From: Thermoplasmata archaeon
GTDB lineage: Archaea; Thermoplasmatota; Thermoplasmata; Thermoplasmatales; Thermoplasmataceae
Reading direction: 5' to 3'
DNA: 16,685 nucleotides
Assembly (NCBI GenBank): GCA_021819225.1
Contig: JAKARU010000009.1
Span: forward strand, 1-16,685
The position numbers were made by a program, and so were the translations under genes. The first letter of the stretch is position 1. Each line of letters begins with the position of its first letter. Below the pieces are notes generated by a model that was not told the origin of the DNA, ran no database searches, and saw only the letters and a program-made list of their open reading frames with translations. Positions 1-6,068 of the stretch are shown piece after piece.

Positions 1-157
1 ACATACCCAGCCAAACAATCATTGCAGCTGACCAGCTTGATAGAAAAATCATATTTTCAGTTCTATTGCCCGGGTGTTCAGCAAAAATAAATATAAATAG
101 GAGAAGTAATGAAAATGAAAGTGAAAACATAAATTCCCTCTTAGTAGTTCCCATCAT
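1..157 (-). CDS. N-terminal part of an unidentified membrane protein (truncated by window edge)
   Basis: Reading leftwards from two adjacent ATG codons (155-157, 152-154) the frame stays open to the window edge, giving 52 codons. The peptide has a short polar start (MMGTTKRE), a strongly hydrophobic stretch at about residues 9-25 rich in F, L and I, a polar linker (HPGNRTEN) and the start of a second hydrophobic stretch. This suggests an integral membrane protein or one with a signal anchor. A TATA-like element at 176-187 lies about 25 nt before the ATG, which fits a leaderless start and supports the gene being real. No family is recognisable from this fragment and the C-terminus is outside the window. 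Confidence 0.5.
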   Translation of the reverse strand, partial: MMGTTKREFMFSLSFSLLLLFIFIFAEHPGNRTENMIFLSSWSAAMIVWLGM

Positions 158-175
158 ATAATCGCATGATGCACC

Positions 176-187
176 AATATAAATATA
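176..187 (-). promoter_or_regulatory. TATA element of the truncated membrane-protein gene
   Basis: On the minus strand the sequence reads TATATTTATATT, centred about 25 nt upstream of the first ATG at 157. This is the archaeal distance for transcription starting at or next to the start codon. Confidence 0.5.
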
Positions 188-198
188 CTATCCTTGAA

Positions 199-271
199 CG
201 CCGCCGGTCGGGTTCGAACCGACGACCGCTCGCTTAACAGGCGAGTGCTCTACCAACTGAGCTACAGCGGC
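199..271 (-). tRNA. tRNA-Asn (anticodon GTT)
   Basis: The minus strand folds into a full cloverleaf. The seven-base acceptor stem pairs GCCGCTG with CGGCGGC (one T-G pair). The D-arm contains TAGCTCAGTTGGTAGAGC, the anticodon stem CTCGC/GCGAG encloses the loop CTGTTAA, and the T-loop is GTTCGAAC. The anticodon GTT decodes Asn. The discriminator base is G and no 3' CCA is encoded. There is no intron. A promoter-like stretch lies at about 297-310 on the minus strand (GAAAAACTTAATT), some 29 nt upstream, consistent with a very short leader. The tRNA lies between the truncated membrane-protein gene and the trm56 operon and is transcribed in the same direction. Confidence 0.97.
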
Positions 272-359
272 TGGTTCTGGTTAATTGAAAAGGTGCAATT
301 AAGTTTTTCGAATTATGAATATAGTTTGAGCCACGGCATCCAGTTGAATTCTTATGTGA

Positions 360-1406
360 TTACTCTCCCCATAATGATATAGAATCAATGTCGAATCCCG
401 CAATATCACATATTTCATCATACATAATTTTTATTCTTCCTGCAGCTTCCTGCAGTCCCTTTTCCCGGTATCTCTCCACCTGATCCTGAATTGATATACG
501 CTTACAACCTTTAACCAGGTTGTCCGCAGTGCATACTATCTTCTCTTCAATCGTTAATGGCATTAATCCCCGGGCAGGCAAATCCTGGGTTACTGCCTCC
601 TCATCTGTTATTCCCCCTCCAATATGCCTTAGCACTATATCCTGGACCCTTTTAGAGATTCTCTCCTTCTCGAGGATTCCTTTTCCAGTAATGGAGTGAG
701 TGATTCCATTATCGACAGTCCTTCCGATATCGTGAAGAAGAGCTCCTGCTGAAACTACTTCATAATCACAGTCAATATGATCGCATATAATGTCCGAAAC
801 ATATTCAACGGCCAGGCTATGCTCTATGAGTTCATCAGATGAACCGTGTCTCCTTAGTATCTCCAGGCAAGATTCCTTATTTGGTACAAATTCTATAGAC
901 TTACCCCTATCATTCGGGATTATTCTGGTCTGGCCGCTCTCTCTCTTTGCCAGTTCCCTGCCTTCGAAAATTCTGTCGAGAAGTATTGCCAGCGCAGAAA
1001 CTTCGCTTATTGGCTGTTGCGTTACTGCCACGTTAAATGAGGCTTTTGAATAGACTATTCCCGGAACCTTTTCAGCTCCTACAAATATATAAATTTCCTC
1101 ATTCTGCTTAATAAAATCCCTAATCCTTTCCTCAACATCCTGGAGGGGCCTTCCATACATTGTAAGATGTATATATTTCTTATCTAAAGAAAGAAATCCG
1201 TTAAGCGGAAATCCAGTCTTAACACTAAAATCTCCTCCAAAATTATCCATTACTTTTCTTATCCCATCCTCAATATTTCTGTCTGGAGAATCAATAATTA
1301 TCCCCTGTGCACCGAATGCCCTTGCCGTAAGGGCGACATGAGTAGTTATTCTTTTATCTCTTGCAGGCCGGTGTCCATATCTGTAAATAATGATTCGGTG
1401 GGTCAT
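360..1406 (-). CDS. tRNA (cytidine(56)-2'-O)-methyltransferase aTrm56 fused to an HD domain
   Basis: 348 aa. Residues 1-150 look like the archaeal SPOUT methylase aTrm56, which 2'-O-methylates C56 in the tRNA T-loop using S-adenosylmethionine. The N-terminus (YRYGHRPARDKRITTHVALTARAFGA) and the knot region (FVGAEKVPGIVY at about 108-119, then FNVAVTQQPISEVSALAILLDR) are characteristic. Residues 180-340 form an HD phosphohydrolase-like domain: H196, H225-D226 (LLHDIGR), H237, H261 and D295 (CTADNL) give a nearly complete HD metal-binding set. The stand-alone methylase is about 180 aa, so this is a two-domain fusion. I recall that Thermoplasma relatives carry a similar extension. The HD substrate is unknown. 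The start codon overlaps the upstream ArsR-like gene by 4 nt (ATGA type), so the two are co-transcribed and translationally coupled. Confidence 0.9.
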   Translation of the reverse strand: MTHRIIIYRYGHRPARDKRITTHVALTARAFGAQGIIIDSPDRNIEDGIRKVMDNFGGDFSVKTGFPLNGFLSLDKKYIHLTMYGRPLQDVEERIRDFIKQNEEIYIFVGAEKVPGIVYSKASFNVAVTQQPISEVSALAILLDRIFEGRELAKRESGQTRIIPNDRGKSIEFVPNKESCLEILRRHGSSDELIEHSLAVEYVSDIICDHIDCDYEVVSAGALLHDIGRTVDNGITHSITGKGILEKERISKRVQDIVLRHIGGGITDEEAVTQDLPARGLMPLTIEEKIVCTADNLVKGCKRISIQDQVERYREKGLQEAAGRIKIMYDEICDIAGFDIDSISLWGE

Positions 1407-1906
1407 TCTTCTATAACTTTCTCAATTTTGAAACCTTTAATCTGAAGATTTCGAGATCTTTTAACCAGGCCTTTTAGAAGCGTTTGAGATACCCCAAGTT
1501 TCTCTGATACTTCTCCAAGGAAGACGCCTTCACCGGAGGTCATCATTCCCTCTATCTCTTTCTCATAAACTTCAAGCTGAGGGTCAGAAAGTGTGGTTGC
1601 ATAGATTATATCTGCAAGTTCCGTCATTGTTCCCATTAAATTTATCTGTACATTGTTGTAGAATGTGTGGTAAGCTTTCTCTGGACCATTTTCACCAGTC
1701 ATCCACTGGCTCTCTAGCATCTTGATCTTGTCAAGGTACAAAAGGGCCCTCTTACCCTCAACGCCATATTTCTCCTGTATTTTTGGCAAGGTGATCCAAC
1801 TTGTGGATAAATCAATAAGCAGTTTCCTCTTGATATCAGTATCTGATGCCCTGAATATAGATACCAGTTCTCCAGGGTCATTTATAACCTTAATTCTTCC
1901 TGCCAT
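1403..1906 (-). CDS. ArsR-like winged-helix transcriptional regulator
   Basis: 167 aa. The N-terminal half (about 12-90) reads as a winged helix: SIFRASDTDIKRKLLIDLSTSWITLPKIQEKYG, then a recognition-helix-like GKRALLYLDKIKMLES, then a wing region. A second HTH-like segment lies at about 125-160 (VFLGEVSEKLGVSQTLLKGLVKRS). There are no cysteine or histidine clusters for metal sensing, so the ligand is unknown. It is the first gene of a two-gene operon with aTrm56-HD (4 nt overlap), an unusual partner for a DNA-binding regulator. A TATA element at 1927-1934 sits about 25 nt before the ATG and supports a leaderless start. An imperfect dyad, AAGGT at 1911-1915 and ACCT at 1925-1928, lies between TATA and ATG and could be an autoregulatory site. 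That last point is inference. Confidence 0.75.
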   Translation of the reverse strand: MAGRIKVINDPGELVSIFRASDTDIKRKLLIDLSTSWITLPKIQEKYGVEGKRALLYLDKIKMLESQWMTGENGPEKAYHTFYNNVQINLMGTMTELADIIYATTLSDPQLEVYEKEIEGMMTSGEGVFLGEVSEKLGVSQTLLKGLVKRSRNLQIKGFKIEKVIEE

Positions 1907-2246
1907 CTATAAGGTATTTCATTAACCTATATTTTTATTGCTAATTTTCTTAAAGGGGGATGGATCGATTGGTGACCAGATGATCTGATTTGTAATTATC
2001 TTCGATTAACTCCCGAGATAAAGAAGATATCCTGAAAGGAAGACTGGAGTATCTTCAGATTGTGGATATAATCGTTCATGTGATGTGAAAGATCATGGAA
2101 ACAGGAGAGAGATTAACATCAAGATAACAGTGTGGCGAGGATAAACAACCAATTGTATGTTTCGGAACTACAGGATAAAACATAATTATGAATCAGCATC
2201 CAAGCCATTCCTTCCATCAGGGATGACTTTGTATTTTTATGTTTTA
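1907..2246. other. Intergenic region without a recognisable gene
   Basis: 340 bases between the arsR-like start and the 3' end of tRNA-Gly. No open frame with a plausible start, promoter and protein-like composition was found. Apart from the arsR promoter it holds a heptamer, TATCTTC, at 1997-2003 and 2050-2056 and its complement GAAGATA at 2023-2029, so three copies in alternating orientation spaced 26 and 27 nt. There is also a small palindrome CAGATGATCTG near 1978. No C/D-box pattern or GC-rich RNA fold was convincing. Confidence 0.5.
1927..1938 (-). promoter_or_regulatory. TATA element of the arsR-like/trm56 operon
   Basis: The minus strand reads ATAAAAATATAG here. It is centred about 25 nt before the ATG at 1906, so the transcript is probably leaderless. 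Confidence 0.55.
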
Positions 2247-2318
2247 TGCGAGAACCGGGATTCGAACCCGGGTTAAGGGCTTGGGAAGCCCCTGTGATAA
2301 CCACTACACTATTCTCGC
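2247..2318 (-). tRNA. tRNA-Gly (anticodon CCC)
   Basis: Complete cloverleaf on the minus strand. The acceptor stem pairs GCGAGAA with TTCTCGC, the D-arm includes GTGTAGTGGTTATCAC, the anticodon stem GGGGC/GCCCT encloses loop TTCCCAA (anticodon CCC), and the T-arm is CCGGGTTCGAATCCCGG. The discriminator is A and CCA is not encoded. No intron is present. A TATA element, TTTATAAG on the minus strand at 2344-2351, is centred 29 nt upstream of the mature 5' end, so a leader of only a few bases is expected. Confidence 0.97.
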
Positions 2319-2413
2319 TGGATCACTTCGTGTATAGGAATGCCTTATAAAAAAATTGCGAGATGTGAAAAAAGTTCAACCCCGTAAAATCTCTCAAAAT
2401 AAAAATAATGTGA

Positions 2414-2430
2414 TATTAGGAAGTCTAATA
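2414..2430 (-). terminator. Stem-loop over the gdhA stop codon followed by a T-rich tract
   Basis: Perfect 6-bp arms TATTAG and CTAATA with a 5-nt loop. The TAG stop codon (2425-2427) lies in one arm. On the minus strand the next bases are CATTATTTTTATTTT, so the element resembles an intrinsic terminator placed directly on the stop codon. Confidence 0.5.
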
Positions 2431-3675
2431 CCAGCCCCTGGCCTTCATGGCGTCCGCTACTCTCTGTACGGATATCACGTAAGCAGCTGTCCTTGGGTCT
2501 ACCTTGTATTTGTCTGAAGTGGCGAGAACGGCCTCTGCTGAAGCGGTCATCTTCTTGTCCAGTTTCTCATAGACTTCGTCAATAGTCCAGTAGTATCCAC
2601 CTATGTTCTGAACCCACTCGAAGTATGATGTTGTTACTCCACCTGCATTTGCAAGGAAATCTGGAAGCACAAGAACTCCATTCTTGTAAAGGATCTCGTC
2701 TGCTTCAGGAGTTGTTGGCCCGTTGGCAAGTTCCAGTATGATCTTGGCCTTTATCTTTGATGCGTTTGAACCGGTGATCTGATTTTCAATTGCAGCAGGT
2801 ATAAGAACGTCCACTCCGAGCTCCAGCAGCTCCTCGTTTGTTATGTTCTTTGCGCCGGGGAATCCCTGAACTGTACCGTGCTTCTGCTTGTGCTCAAGCA
2901 ACTTGTCGAAGTCCAGTCCGCTCTCGAGATAAATTCCACCCTTAGTGTCTGAAATTGCCACTACCTTGGAGCCGAAGTGCTCTTTTACAAGTTTAAGCGC
3001 AAACTGACCTGCATTTCCAAATCCCTGAACTGCAACTTTAGCTTTTGAGAGGTCAATTCCCTTCTTTTTGGCTCCGACCTTGAGAACATACATACCACCC
3101 TTTGCAGTTGCATCTCCCCTTCCCTGTGAACCTCCAAGTGTCAGCGGTTTTCCTGTTATAACACCAGGTGCTGACTTTCTGACTATGTTTTCGTACTCAT
3201 CCATCATCCAGGCCATAATCTGTGGCGTGGTATAAACATCCGGCGCTGGGATATCAACTTCGGGACCTATGAATTCACCAAGAGCCCTTACGTATGCACG
3301 GCTCAATCTTTCAATTTCTCCGGCGCTCATCTTTTTTGTATCACAGATAATTCCTCCCTTTGCTCCACCAAGAGGTATATCTACAACAGCAGTTTTCCAT
3401 GTCATCCACGCGGAAAGGGCTTTCACAGTGGACAGCGTCTCATCTGGGTGAAATCTTATCCCTCCCTTTACAGGACCTCTTGCATTGTTATAATGGACTC
3501 TAAAGCCTGTAAAAACTTTTACCTTTCCGTCATCCATTCTGACAGGCAAACTGACCTGGAGAATTTGCTGAGGTACCTTTAAAATCTCAAGAGCCTGCTG
3601 GTCCAGTTTCATAACTTTCGCAGCCTTTTCTAGCTGTTTTACCGCTATATCGAACGGATCTAAATCTTCAACCAT
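2425..3675 (-). CDS. gdhA: Glutamate dehydrogenase (NAD(P)-dependent)
   Basis: 416 aa, full length for the hexameric family. It interconverts glutamate with 2-oxoglutarate and ammonia in the cytosol. Substrate-domain motifs are [11 protein letters not shown] (K70) and PLGGAKGG (catalytic K106), with [10 protein letters not shown] at about 139-149. The Rossmann nucleotide motif is VQGFGNAG at about 216-223. The C-terminal part contains [11 protein letters not shown] and [11 protein letters not shown], typical of the family. Cofactor preference cannot be decided from sequence alone. Unlike most genes here it has a leader: the minus strand shows AAGGTG five bases before the ATG, matching the Shine-Dalgarno sequence, with a TATA-like TTTAAACC farther upstream. 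That suits a strongly expressed central-metabolism gene. It is apparently monocistronic. Confidence 0.97.
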   Translation of the reverse strand: MVEDLDPFDIAVKQLEKAAKVMKLDQQALEILKVPQQILQVSLPVRMDDGKVKVFTGFRVHYNNARGPVKGGIRFHPDETLSTVKALSAWMTWKTAVVDIPLGGAKGGIICDTKKMSAGEIERLSRAYVRALGEFIGPEVDIPAPDVYTTPQIMAWMMDEYENIVRKSAPGVITGKPLTLGGSQGRGDATAKGGMYVLKVGAKKKGIDLSKAKVAVQGFGNAGQFALKLVKEHFGSKVVAISDTKGGIYLESGLDFDKLLEHKQKHGTVQGFPGAKNITNEELLELGVDVLIPAAIENQITGSNASKIKAKIILELANGPTTPEADEILYKNGVLVLPDFLANAGGVTTSYFEWVQNIGGYYWTIDEVYEKLDKKMTASAEAVLATSDKYKVDPRTAAYVISVQRVADAMKARGWY

Positions 3676-3680
3676 ATTAT

Positions 3681-3725
3681 CACCTTACGGTTAATAGGGT
3701 ATGCTTACAACGGTTTAAACTTTTT
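3681..3725 (-). promoter_or_regulatory. gdhA promoter and ribosome-binding site
   Basis: On the minus strand a run AAAAAGTTTAAACC (about 3712-3725) gives a BRE/TATA-like element about 40 nt from the ATG, implying a leader of roughly 15 nt. That leader contains AAGGTG (3681-3686), spaced 5 nt from the ATG. This is one of the few genes in the window with a clear Shine-Dalgarno site for a first gene. Confidence 0.5.
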
Positions 3726-3790
3726 ATGCCTTTTATGTACATGTTTTTTAAAGTATATTCATTATGAAATAAAAAAAATAATAATTTGCT

Positions 3791-3803
3791 CCGGCTCAGC
3801 CAA
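3791..3803 (-). terminator. Stem-loop whose loop is the ridA stop codon, followed by a T8 tract
   Basis: On the minus strand TTGGC and GCCGG pair (three G-C and two U-G pairs) around the TGA stop codon at 3796-3798. Twelve bases further downstream the minus strand has eight consecutive T (3771-3778). This is the expected form for termination right at the end of the coding region. Confidence 0.5.
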
Positions 3804-4164
3804 CGAATACGGTAGCCTCAAGCTCAACCATTGCATCAGGATTTGGGAAAGAACAAACAATGGTTGTCCGTGCCGGCGGAAAATCCCCGAACGACTGATC
3901 AAACAGATTATTCATTTCCCTGAAATATGATGCGTCCGAAATGTAAACAACTACCTTGACTATATTGTGCTTCCCTGACCCATTGGCTTCACATATTTTT
4001 ACTATATTGTCCGCGGCTAATTTGAACTGCTCCGAGAATTTCCCTTTAGTCTCTGGTGTTACTCCAAGTTGCCCTGAAATGAACAGTGTGTTCCCTACAG
4101 AAACAGAATGCGAATAATTACCTGCCCTTGGCAGATCTGAAAGGTTTAACCTCTTGATTCCCAT
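3796..4164 (-). CDS. ridA: RidA family 2-iminobutanoate/2-iminopropanoate deaminase
   Basis: 122 aa, the usual length of the trimeric Rid (YjgF/YER057c/UK114) family. RidA hydrolyses reactive enamine/imine intermediates released by PLP enzymes such as threonine dehydratase. Family marks are NYSHSVSVGNTLFISGQLG (about 16-34), FPPARTT with the substrate-carboxylate arginine R99, and VELEATVFVG at the end, with acidic residues E114/E116. The key arginine is present, so deaminase activity is likely, although the Rid superfamily includes members with other roles. It has its own TATA element about 25 nt before the ATG (leaderless), so it is probably not co-transcribed with the unknown gene upstream. 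Confidence 0.92.
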   Translation of the reverse strand: MGIKRLNLSDLPRAGNYSHSVSVGNTLFISGQLGVTPETKGKFSEQFKLAADNIVKICEANGSGKHNIVKVVVYISDASYFREMNNLFDQSFGDFPPARTTIVCSFPNPDAMVELEATVFVG

Positions 4165-4185
4165 AATGATTAATTACTCAGGGAC

Positions 4186-4195
4186 TAATACATAT
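4186..4195 (-). promoter_or_regulatory. TATA element of ridA
   Basis: The minus strand reads ATATGTATTA, centred about 26 nt before the ATG at 4164. It implies a leaderless mRNA. Confidence 0.45.
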
Positions 4196-4266
4196 TTCCA
4201 TGGTGAGTGTAAAGATTTTAAAGCAACATGCCGATAACAATATCTGCTTTTCAAAAATGGCCGGAT

Positions 4267-4632
4267 TTATCTTGATGAAAGAATATCGTTGGCAATGCTC
4301 TTTTCATATCCATGCTTATCATGTGGGAAAATCCTTATACCTTCCCTGTCAAATATAATTTCCCTATCCTTCTTGCCATCAGTCAAAAGATCAAAACTGA
4401 GCGAGACTACTTCATCGAAATTAGATGGTATATCCTCTATCACCCCAACCTCGCCCTTCTCGTCAGCCTTAATTTCCGCAAAACAGTATTTCATGTCAAA
4501 ATTCTCAAATTTAATATCGGATCCTTTTGCATCCTGCAACATATGGTAAAGCTTCTCCAGAATCTCCTTATCATTGCCAGTCTTCTGCTTTTCCGACTTA
4601 TCGAGTCTCTTCTTTCGCTCTCTGTCAAACAC
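4267..4632 (-). CDS. Unidentified small charged protein, GTG start
   Basis: 121 aa, not recognised. The first 25 residues are very basic and charged (RERKKRLDKSEKQK), followed by a likely helix (EILEKLYHMLQDA) and an acidic, beta-rich remainder (FDMKYCFAEIKADEKGEVGVIEDIP; VVSLSFDLLTDGKKDREIIFDREGIRIFP). There is no membrane segment, signal peptide or metal-binding cluster; cysteine is scarce. The start is inferred as GTG at 4630-4632: a TATA-like TTATTAAAAC on the minus strand (4651-4660) lies about 24 nt upstream, matching the leaderless spacing of its neighbours. It stands alone between ridA and the MazG gene. A lineage-specific cytosolic protein is the safest description. Confidence 0.7.
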   Translation of the reverse strand: MFDRERKKRLDKSEKQKTGNDKEILEKLYHMLQDAKGSDIKFENFDMKYCFAEIKADEKGEVGVIEDIPSNFDEVVSLSFDLLTDGKKDREIIFDREGIRIFPHDKHGYEKSIANDILSSR

Positions 4633-4650
4633 AATATGTATATGACTAAT

Positions 4651-4660
4651 GTTTTAATAA
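4651..4660 (-). promoter_or_regulatory. TATA element supporting the GTG start at 4632
   Basis: Minus strand TTATTAAAAC, centred about 24 nt upstream of the GTG. A perfect 10-bp palindrome, ATATCGATAT, lies further upstream at 4696-4705; its role is unknown. Confidence 0.45.
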
Positions 4661-4716
4661 TTTATTGCATAAACCTAACATGAATCATCTGCACTATATC
4701 GATATCGTGAACTGAC

Positions 4717-4733
4717 TGAATAAGAATTATTCA
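4717..4733 (-). terminator. Stem-loop over the mazG stop codon
   Basis: Perfect 7-bp arms TGAATAA and TTATTCA separated by three bases. The TAA stop (4727-4729) is inside one arm. No T-rich tract follows, so this could be a 3'-end protection element rather than a terminator. Confidence 0.45.
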
Positions 4734-5059
4734 TCCCTGAAAATACTGCGTTGCTCACTGAAGCCATCAGGATACCTCAGCGATAATTTATGGATATTTT
4801 TCTTTGCTATATCCGCAAGATCCACATCTATTGATCTTGCTGCCTCGCTCAGGTACCATAGAACATCCCCCAGTTCTTCGATTAATTTCTCACGATCCAT
4901 GACATGCCCCTGAAATTCATGCTTCTTTACAATGTCCGCGACCTCGCCGGATTCACCGCATAATCCCAATACTGCATTTATTAGGTTACTCCTTGGTCCT
5001 GCTGTTCTCTTTTGATGTCTCTGATACTCACTGAATGAGTCAAAGGTGTCATCTTGCAT
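4727..5059 (-). CDS. MazG-type nucleotide pyrophosphohydrolase
   Basis: 110 aa from the chosen start, the size of a single-domain all-alpha NTP pyrophosphohydrolase. These enzymes convert (d)NTPs or modified nucleotides to monophosphates and pyrophosphate with Mg2+. The metal-binding pattern is visible: GESGEVAD (E36, E39) followed by EELGDVLWYL (E62, D65), the ExxE...ExxD signature. The C-terminal NIHKLSLRYPDGF is also typical. The frame continues upstream to 5212, but I chose the ATG at 5057-5059 because a strong TATA element (5081-5090) lies about 26 nt before it and the upstream peptide does not look like the family. It could be a housecleaning enzyme; substrate preference cannot be read from sequence. 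Confidence 0.88.
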   Translation of the reverse strand: MQDDTFDSFSEYQRHQKRTAGPRSNLINAVLGLCGESGEVADIVKKHEFQGHVMDREKLIEELGDVLWYLSEAARSIDVDLADIAKKNIHKLSLRYPDGFSEQRSIFRDE

Positions 5060-5675
5060 GATGGAGTAACTAAAAGAGGAATTTAAATTTAGACTATGGA
5101 ATGGCATTGAATCGATCATCCTAAACGTCATACAAACTATATCTCCTTCTTGATGCGATATATCGACTGTTAGTAGGTTATCTGAGTGCTTTTGCCGGTT
5201 TTCCCAATTCATCGCGATGAAAGAACTTTACTTCCATGCTTCACGTCTGTTCAACAATAGATTCGACTCAAATTCCTCAATAAAATTCCGTTTCATTACT
5301 CATTCCGATTGATAGGGTTATCTCGATGGAGAAAAATACCACCGAAACCATGGTTATTCTGTTTTCATGCCGATAAAAATTTGATAGAAACCTGGCTCAA
5401 TCTTAAGGTACACTGTATATTCTGAAACTGAGTTTTAAAGACGTTGTAGTTACAATAATTTACCGCCGAAATATTAGCGAGTTCAAAAATTTTATGTGGA
5501 AGAAAGTTGGCATGCTAGATGAGAGAAACACCTTGATGAGCAAATTACCTGATTGAAGCGGAAACATAATAGAAAATTACCGAATTATTCAATTAATAAC
5601 ATGGGAAATCGGTAGATTCCATGAAGGTCAGAAACACGGCGCTACCAGAGGCAGGAGGAGAAAACATAATTTAGA
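5060..5675. other. Long intergenic region, no convincing gene
   Basis: 616 bases between mazG and tRNA-Leu. Beyond the mazG promoter I see no gene with a start, promoter and protein-like composition. One plus-strand frame (5407-5556, 49 codons) is open but has no plausible start near its beginning and matches nothing I recognise. Structures present: a 10-bp palindrome AACCATGGTT (5346-5355) and an imperfect hairpin at 5600-5623, with CATGG/CCATG and AATC/GATT pairing, a 2-nt bulge and a GGTA loop. The base composition is A/T-rich, arguing against a highly structured RNA gene. Confidence 0.5.
5081..5090 (-). promoter_or_regulatory. TATA element deciding the mazG start
   Basis: Minus strand AAATTTAAAT, centred about 26 nt upstream of the ATG at 5059. 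It lies inside the longer open frame, so that extension is probably not transcribed from this promoter. Confidence 0.55.
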
Positions 5676-5770
5676 TGCGGAGGGCCGGATTCGAACCGGC
5701 GAACCCCTACGGAAACAGATCTTGAGTCTGTCGCCTTTGACCTGACTCGGCAACCTCCGCTCTCCTGCCT
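5649..5770. repeat. 9-bp inverted repeat flanking tRNA-Leu
   Basis: AGGCAGGAG (5649-5657) and its complement CTCCTGCCT (5762-5770) bracket the tRNA gene, one base from its 5' end and 18 bases from its 3' discriminator. It could extend the acceptor stem of a precursor, but the TATA position places the transcription start at or within the leader copy, so a DNA-level role or chance is equally possible. Confidence 0.5.
5676..5760 (-). tRNA. tRNA-Leu (anticodon CAA)
   Basis: Class II cloverleaf of 85 nt on the minus strand. The acceptor stem is GCGGAGG/CCTCCGC, the D-arm has GCCGAGTCAGGTCAAAGGC, the anticodon stem ACAGA/TCTGT encloses loop CTCAAGA (anticodon CAA), a long variable arm (TTCCGTAGGGGTT region) follows, and the T-arm is GCCGGTTCGAATCCGGC. 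The discriminator is A, as expected for Leu, and CCA is not encoded. Many archaea carry an intron in tRNA-Leu(CAA); none is seen here. A TATA element, TTTTAATT on the minus strand at 5783-5790, is about 26 nt upstream. Confidence 0.96.
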
Positions 5771-5819
5771 ATTTCAATCTGGAATTAAAATATTAAGGTA
5801 AGTGTTATCGGATAAGGAT

Positions 5820-5827
5820 TTTATATA
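5820..5827 (+). promoter_or_regulatory. TATA element of the pcc1-like gene
   Basis: TTTATATA centred about 24 nt before the TTG at 5847. The distance supports a leaderless transcript starting on that codon. Confidence 0.55.
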
Positions 5828-5829
5828 AT

Positions 5830-5846
5830 CTGAGGATGCTCCTCAG
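5830..5846. promoter_or_regulatory. Perfect dyad between TATA and the TTG start of pcc1
   Basis: CTGAGGA and TCCTCAG form 7-bp arms with a TGC spacer, ending exactly one base before the TTG. Its place between TATA and the predicted transcription start fits a repressor operator. If transcription began upstream it would instead be a hairpin hiding the start codon. Confidence 0.45.
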
Positions 5847-6068
5847 TTGGAAATAGTCATTAAAATAAGAGATGATCCGGAAATACTGGATTCGATAAGC
5901 ATATCGTGCGGGCCGGACAATGATGTAAATAGTCAGTTCACTGTCAGCGATGGTGTTCTGGCATTCAGGACTACCACCACAAAGGTTGGAAATATCTACA
6001 GTTTGTCTGATGAAATCCTCAAATGTTATGATCTTGTAAAAAAAATATATGAGGAAGATTATTCCTGA
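5847..6068 (+). CDS. Probable KEOPS complex subunit Pcc1 (TTG start)
   Basis: 73 aa. The pattern fits the small Pcc1/CTAG family: an N-terminal strand (EIVIKIRDD), a helix leading to PDN (about 24-26), two strands ([17 protein letters not shown]) and a long C-terminal helix ([24 protein letters not shown]). Pcc1 is the dimerisation subunit of KEOPS, which makes the t6A37 modification of ANN-decoding tRNAs with Kae1, Bud32 and Cgi121. TTG is the only possible start after an in-frame stop at 5826-5828; it lies about 24 nt after a TATA element. The 3' end overlaps the convergent tfb gene by 10 bp and shares a stem-loop with it. The assignment rests on pattern only, as the family is short and divergent. 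Confidence 0.62.
   Translation: MEIVIKIRDDPEILDSISISCGPDNDVNSQFTVSDGVLAFRTTTTKVGNIYSLSDEILKCYDLVKKIYEEDYS
6052..6066. terminator. Shared stem-loop at the convergent ends of tfb and pcc1, with T8 tract for tfb
   Basis: AGGAA and TTCCT form 5-bp arms with a 5-nt loop. On the minus strand the loop holds the TAA stop of tfb (6059-6061), and eight consecutive T follow downstream (6038-6045). On the plus strand the last base overlaps the TGA stop of pcc1. The element could end both transcripts. Confidence 0.5.

Noticed and set aside
352..374. Stop-codon hairpin for trm56 (TTATG/CATAA)
   Set aside because: Five pairs with a 13-nt loop is weak and could easily arise by chance.
1960..2110. C/D-box sRNA candidates (TGATG- and CTGA-like strings), also looked for at 5530-5620
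   Set aside because: No set of C, D', C' and D boxes with correct spacing and terminal stem could be assembled on either strand.
5060..5212. N-terminal extension of the MazG protein by 51 residues
   Set aside because: A strong TATA element lies inside it at leaderless distance from the internal ATG at 5059, and the extra residues do not resemble the MazG fold.
5407..5556. Possible small protein or gene remnant, 49 codons on the plus strand
   Set aside because: It begins right after a stop with no start codon near the front, no promoter at proper distance and no recognisable similarity.
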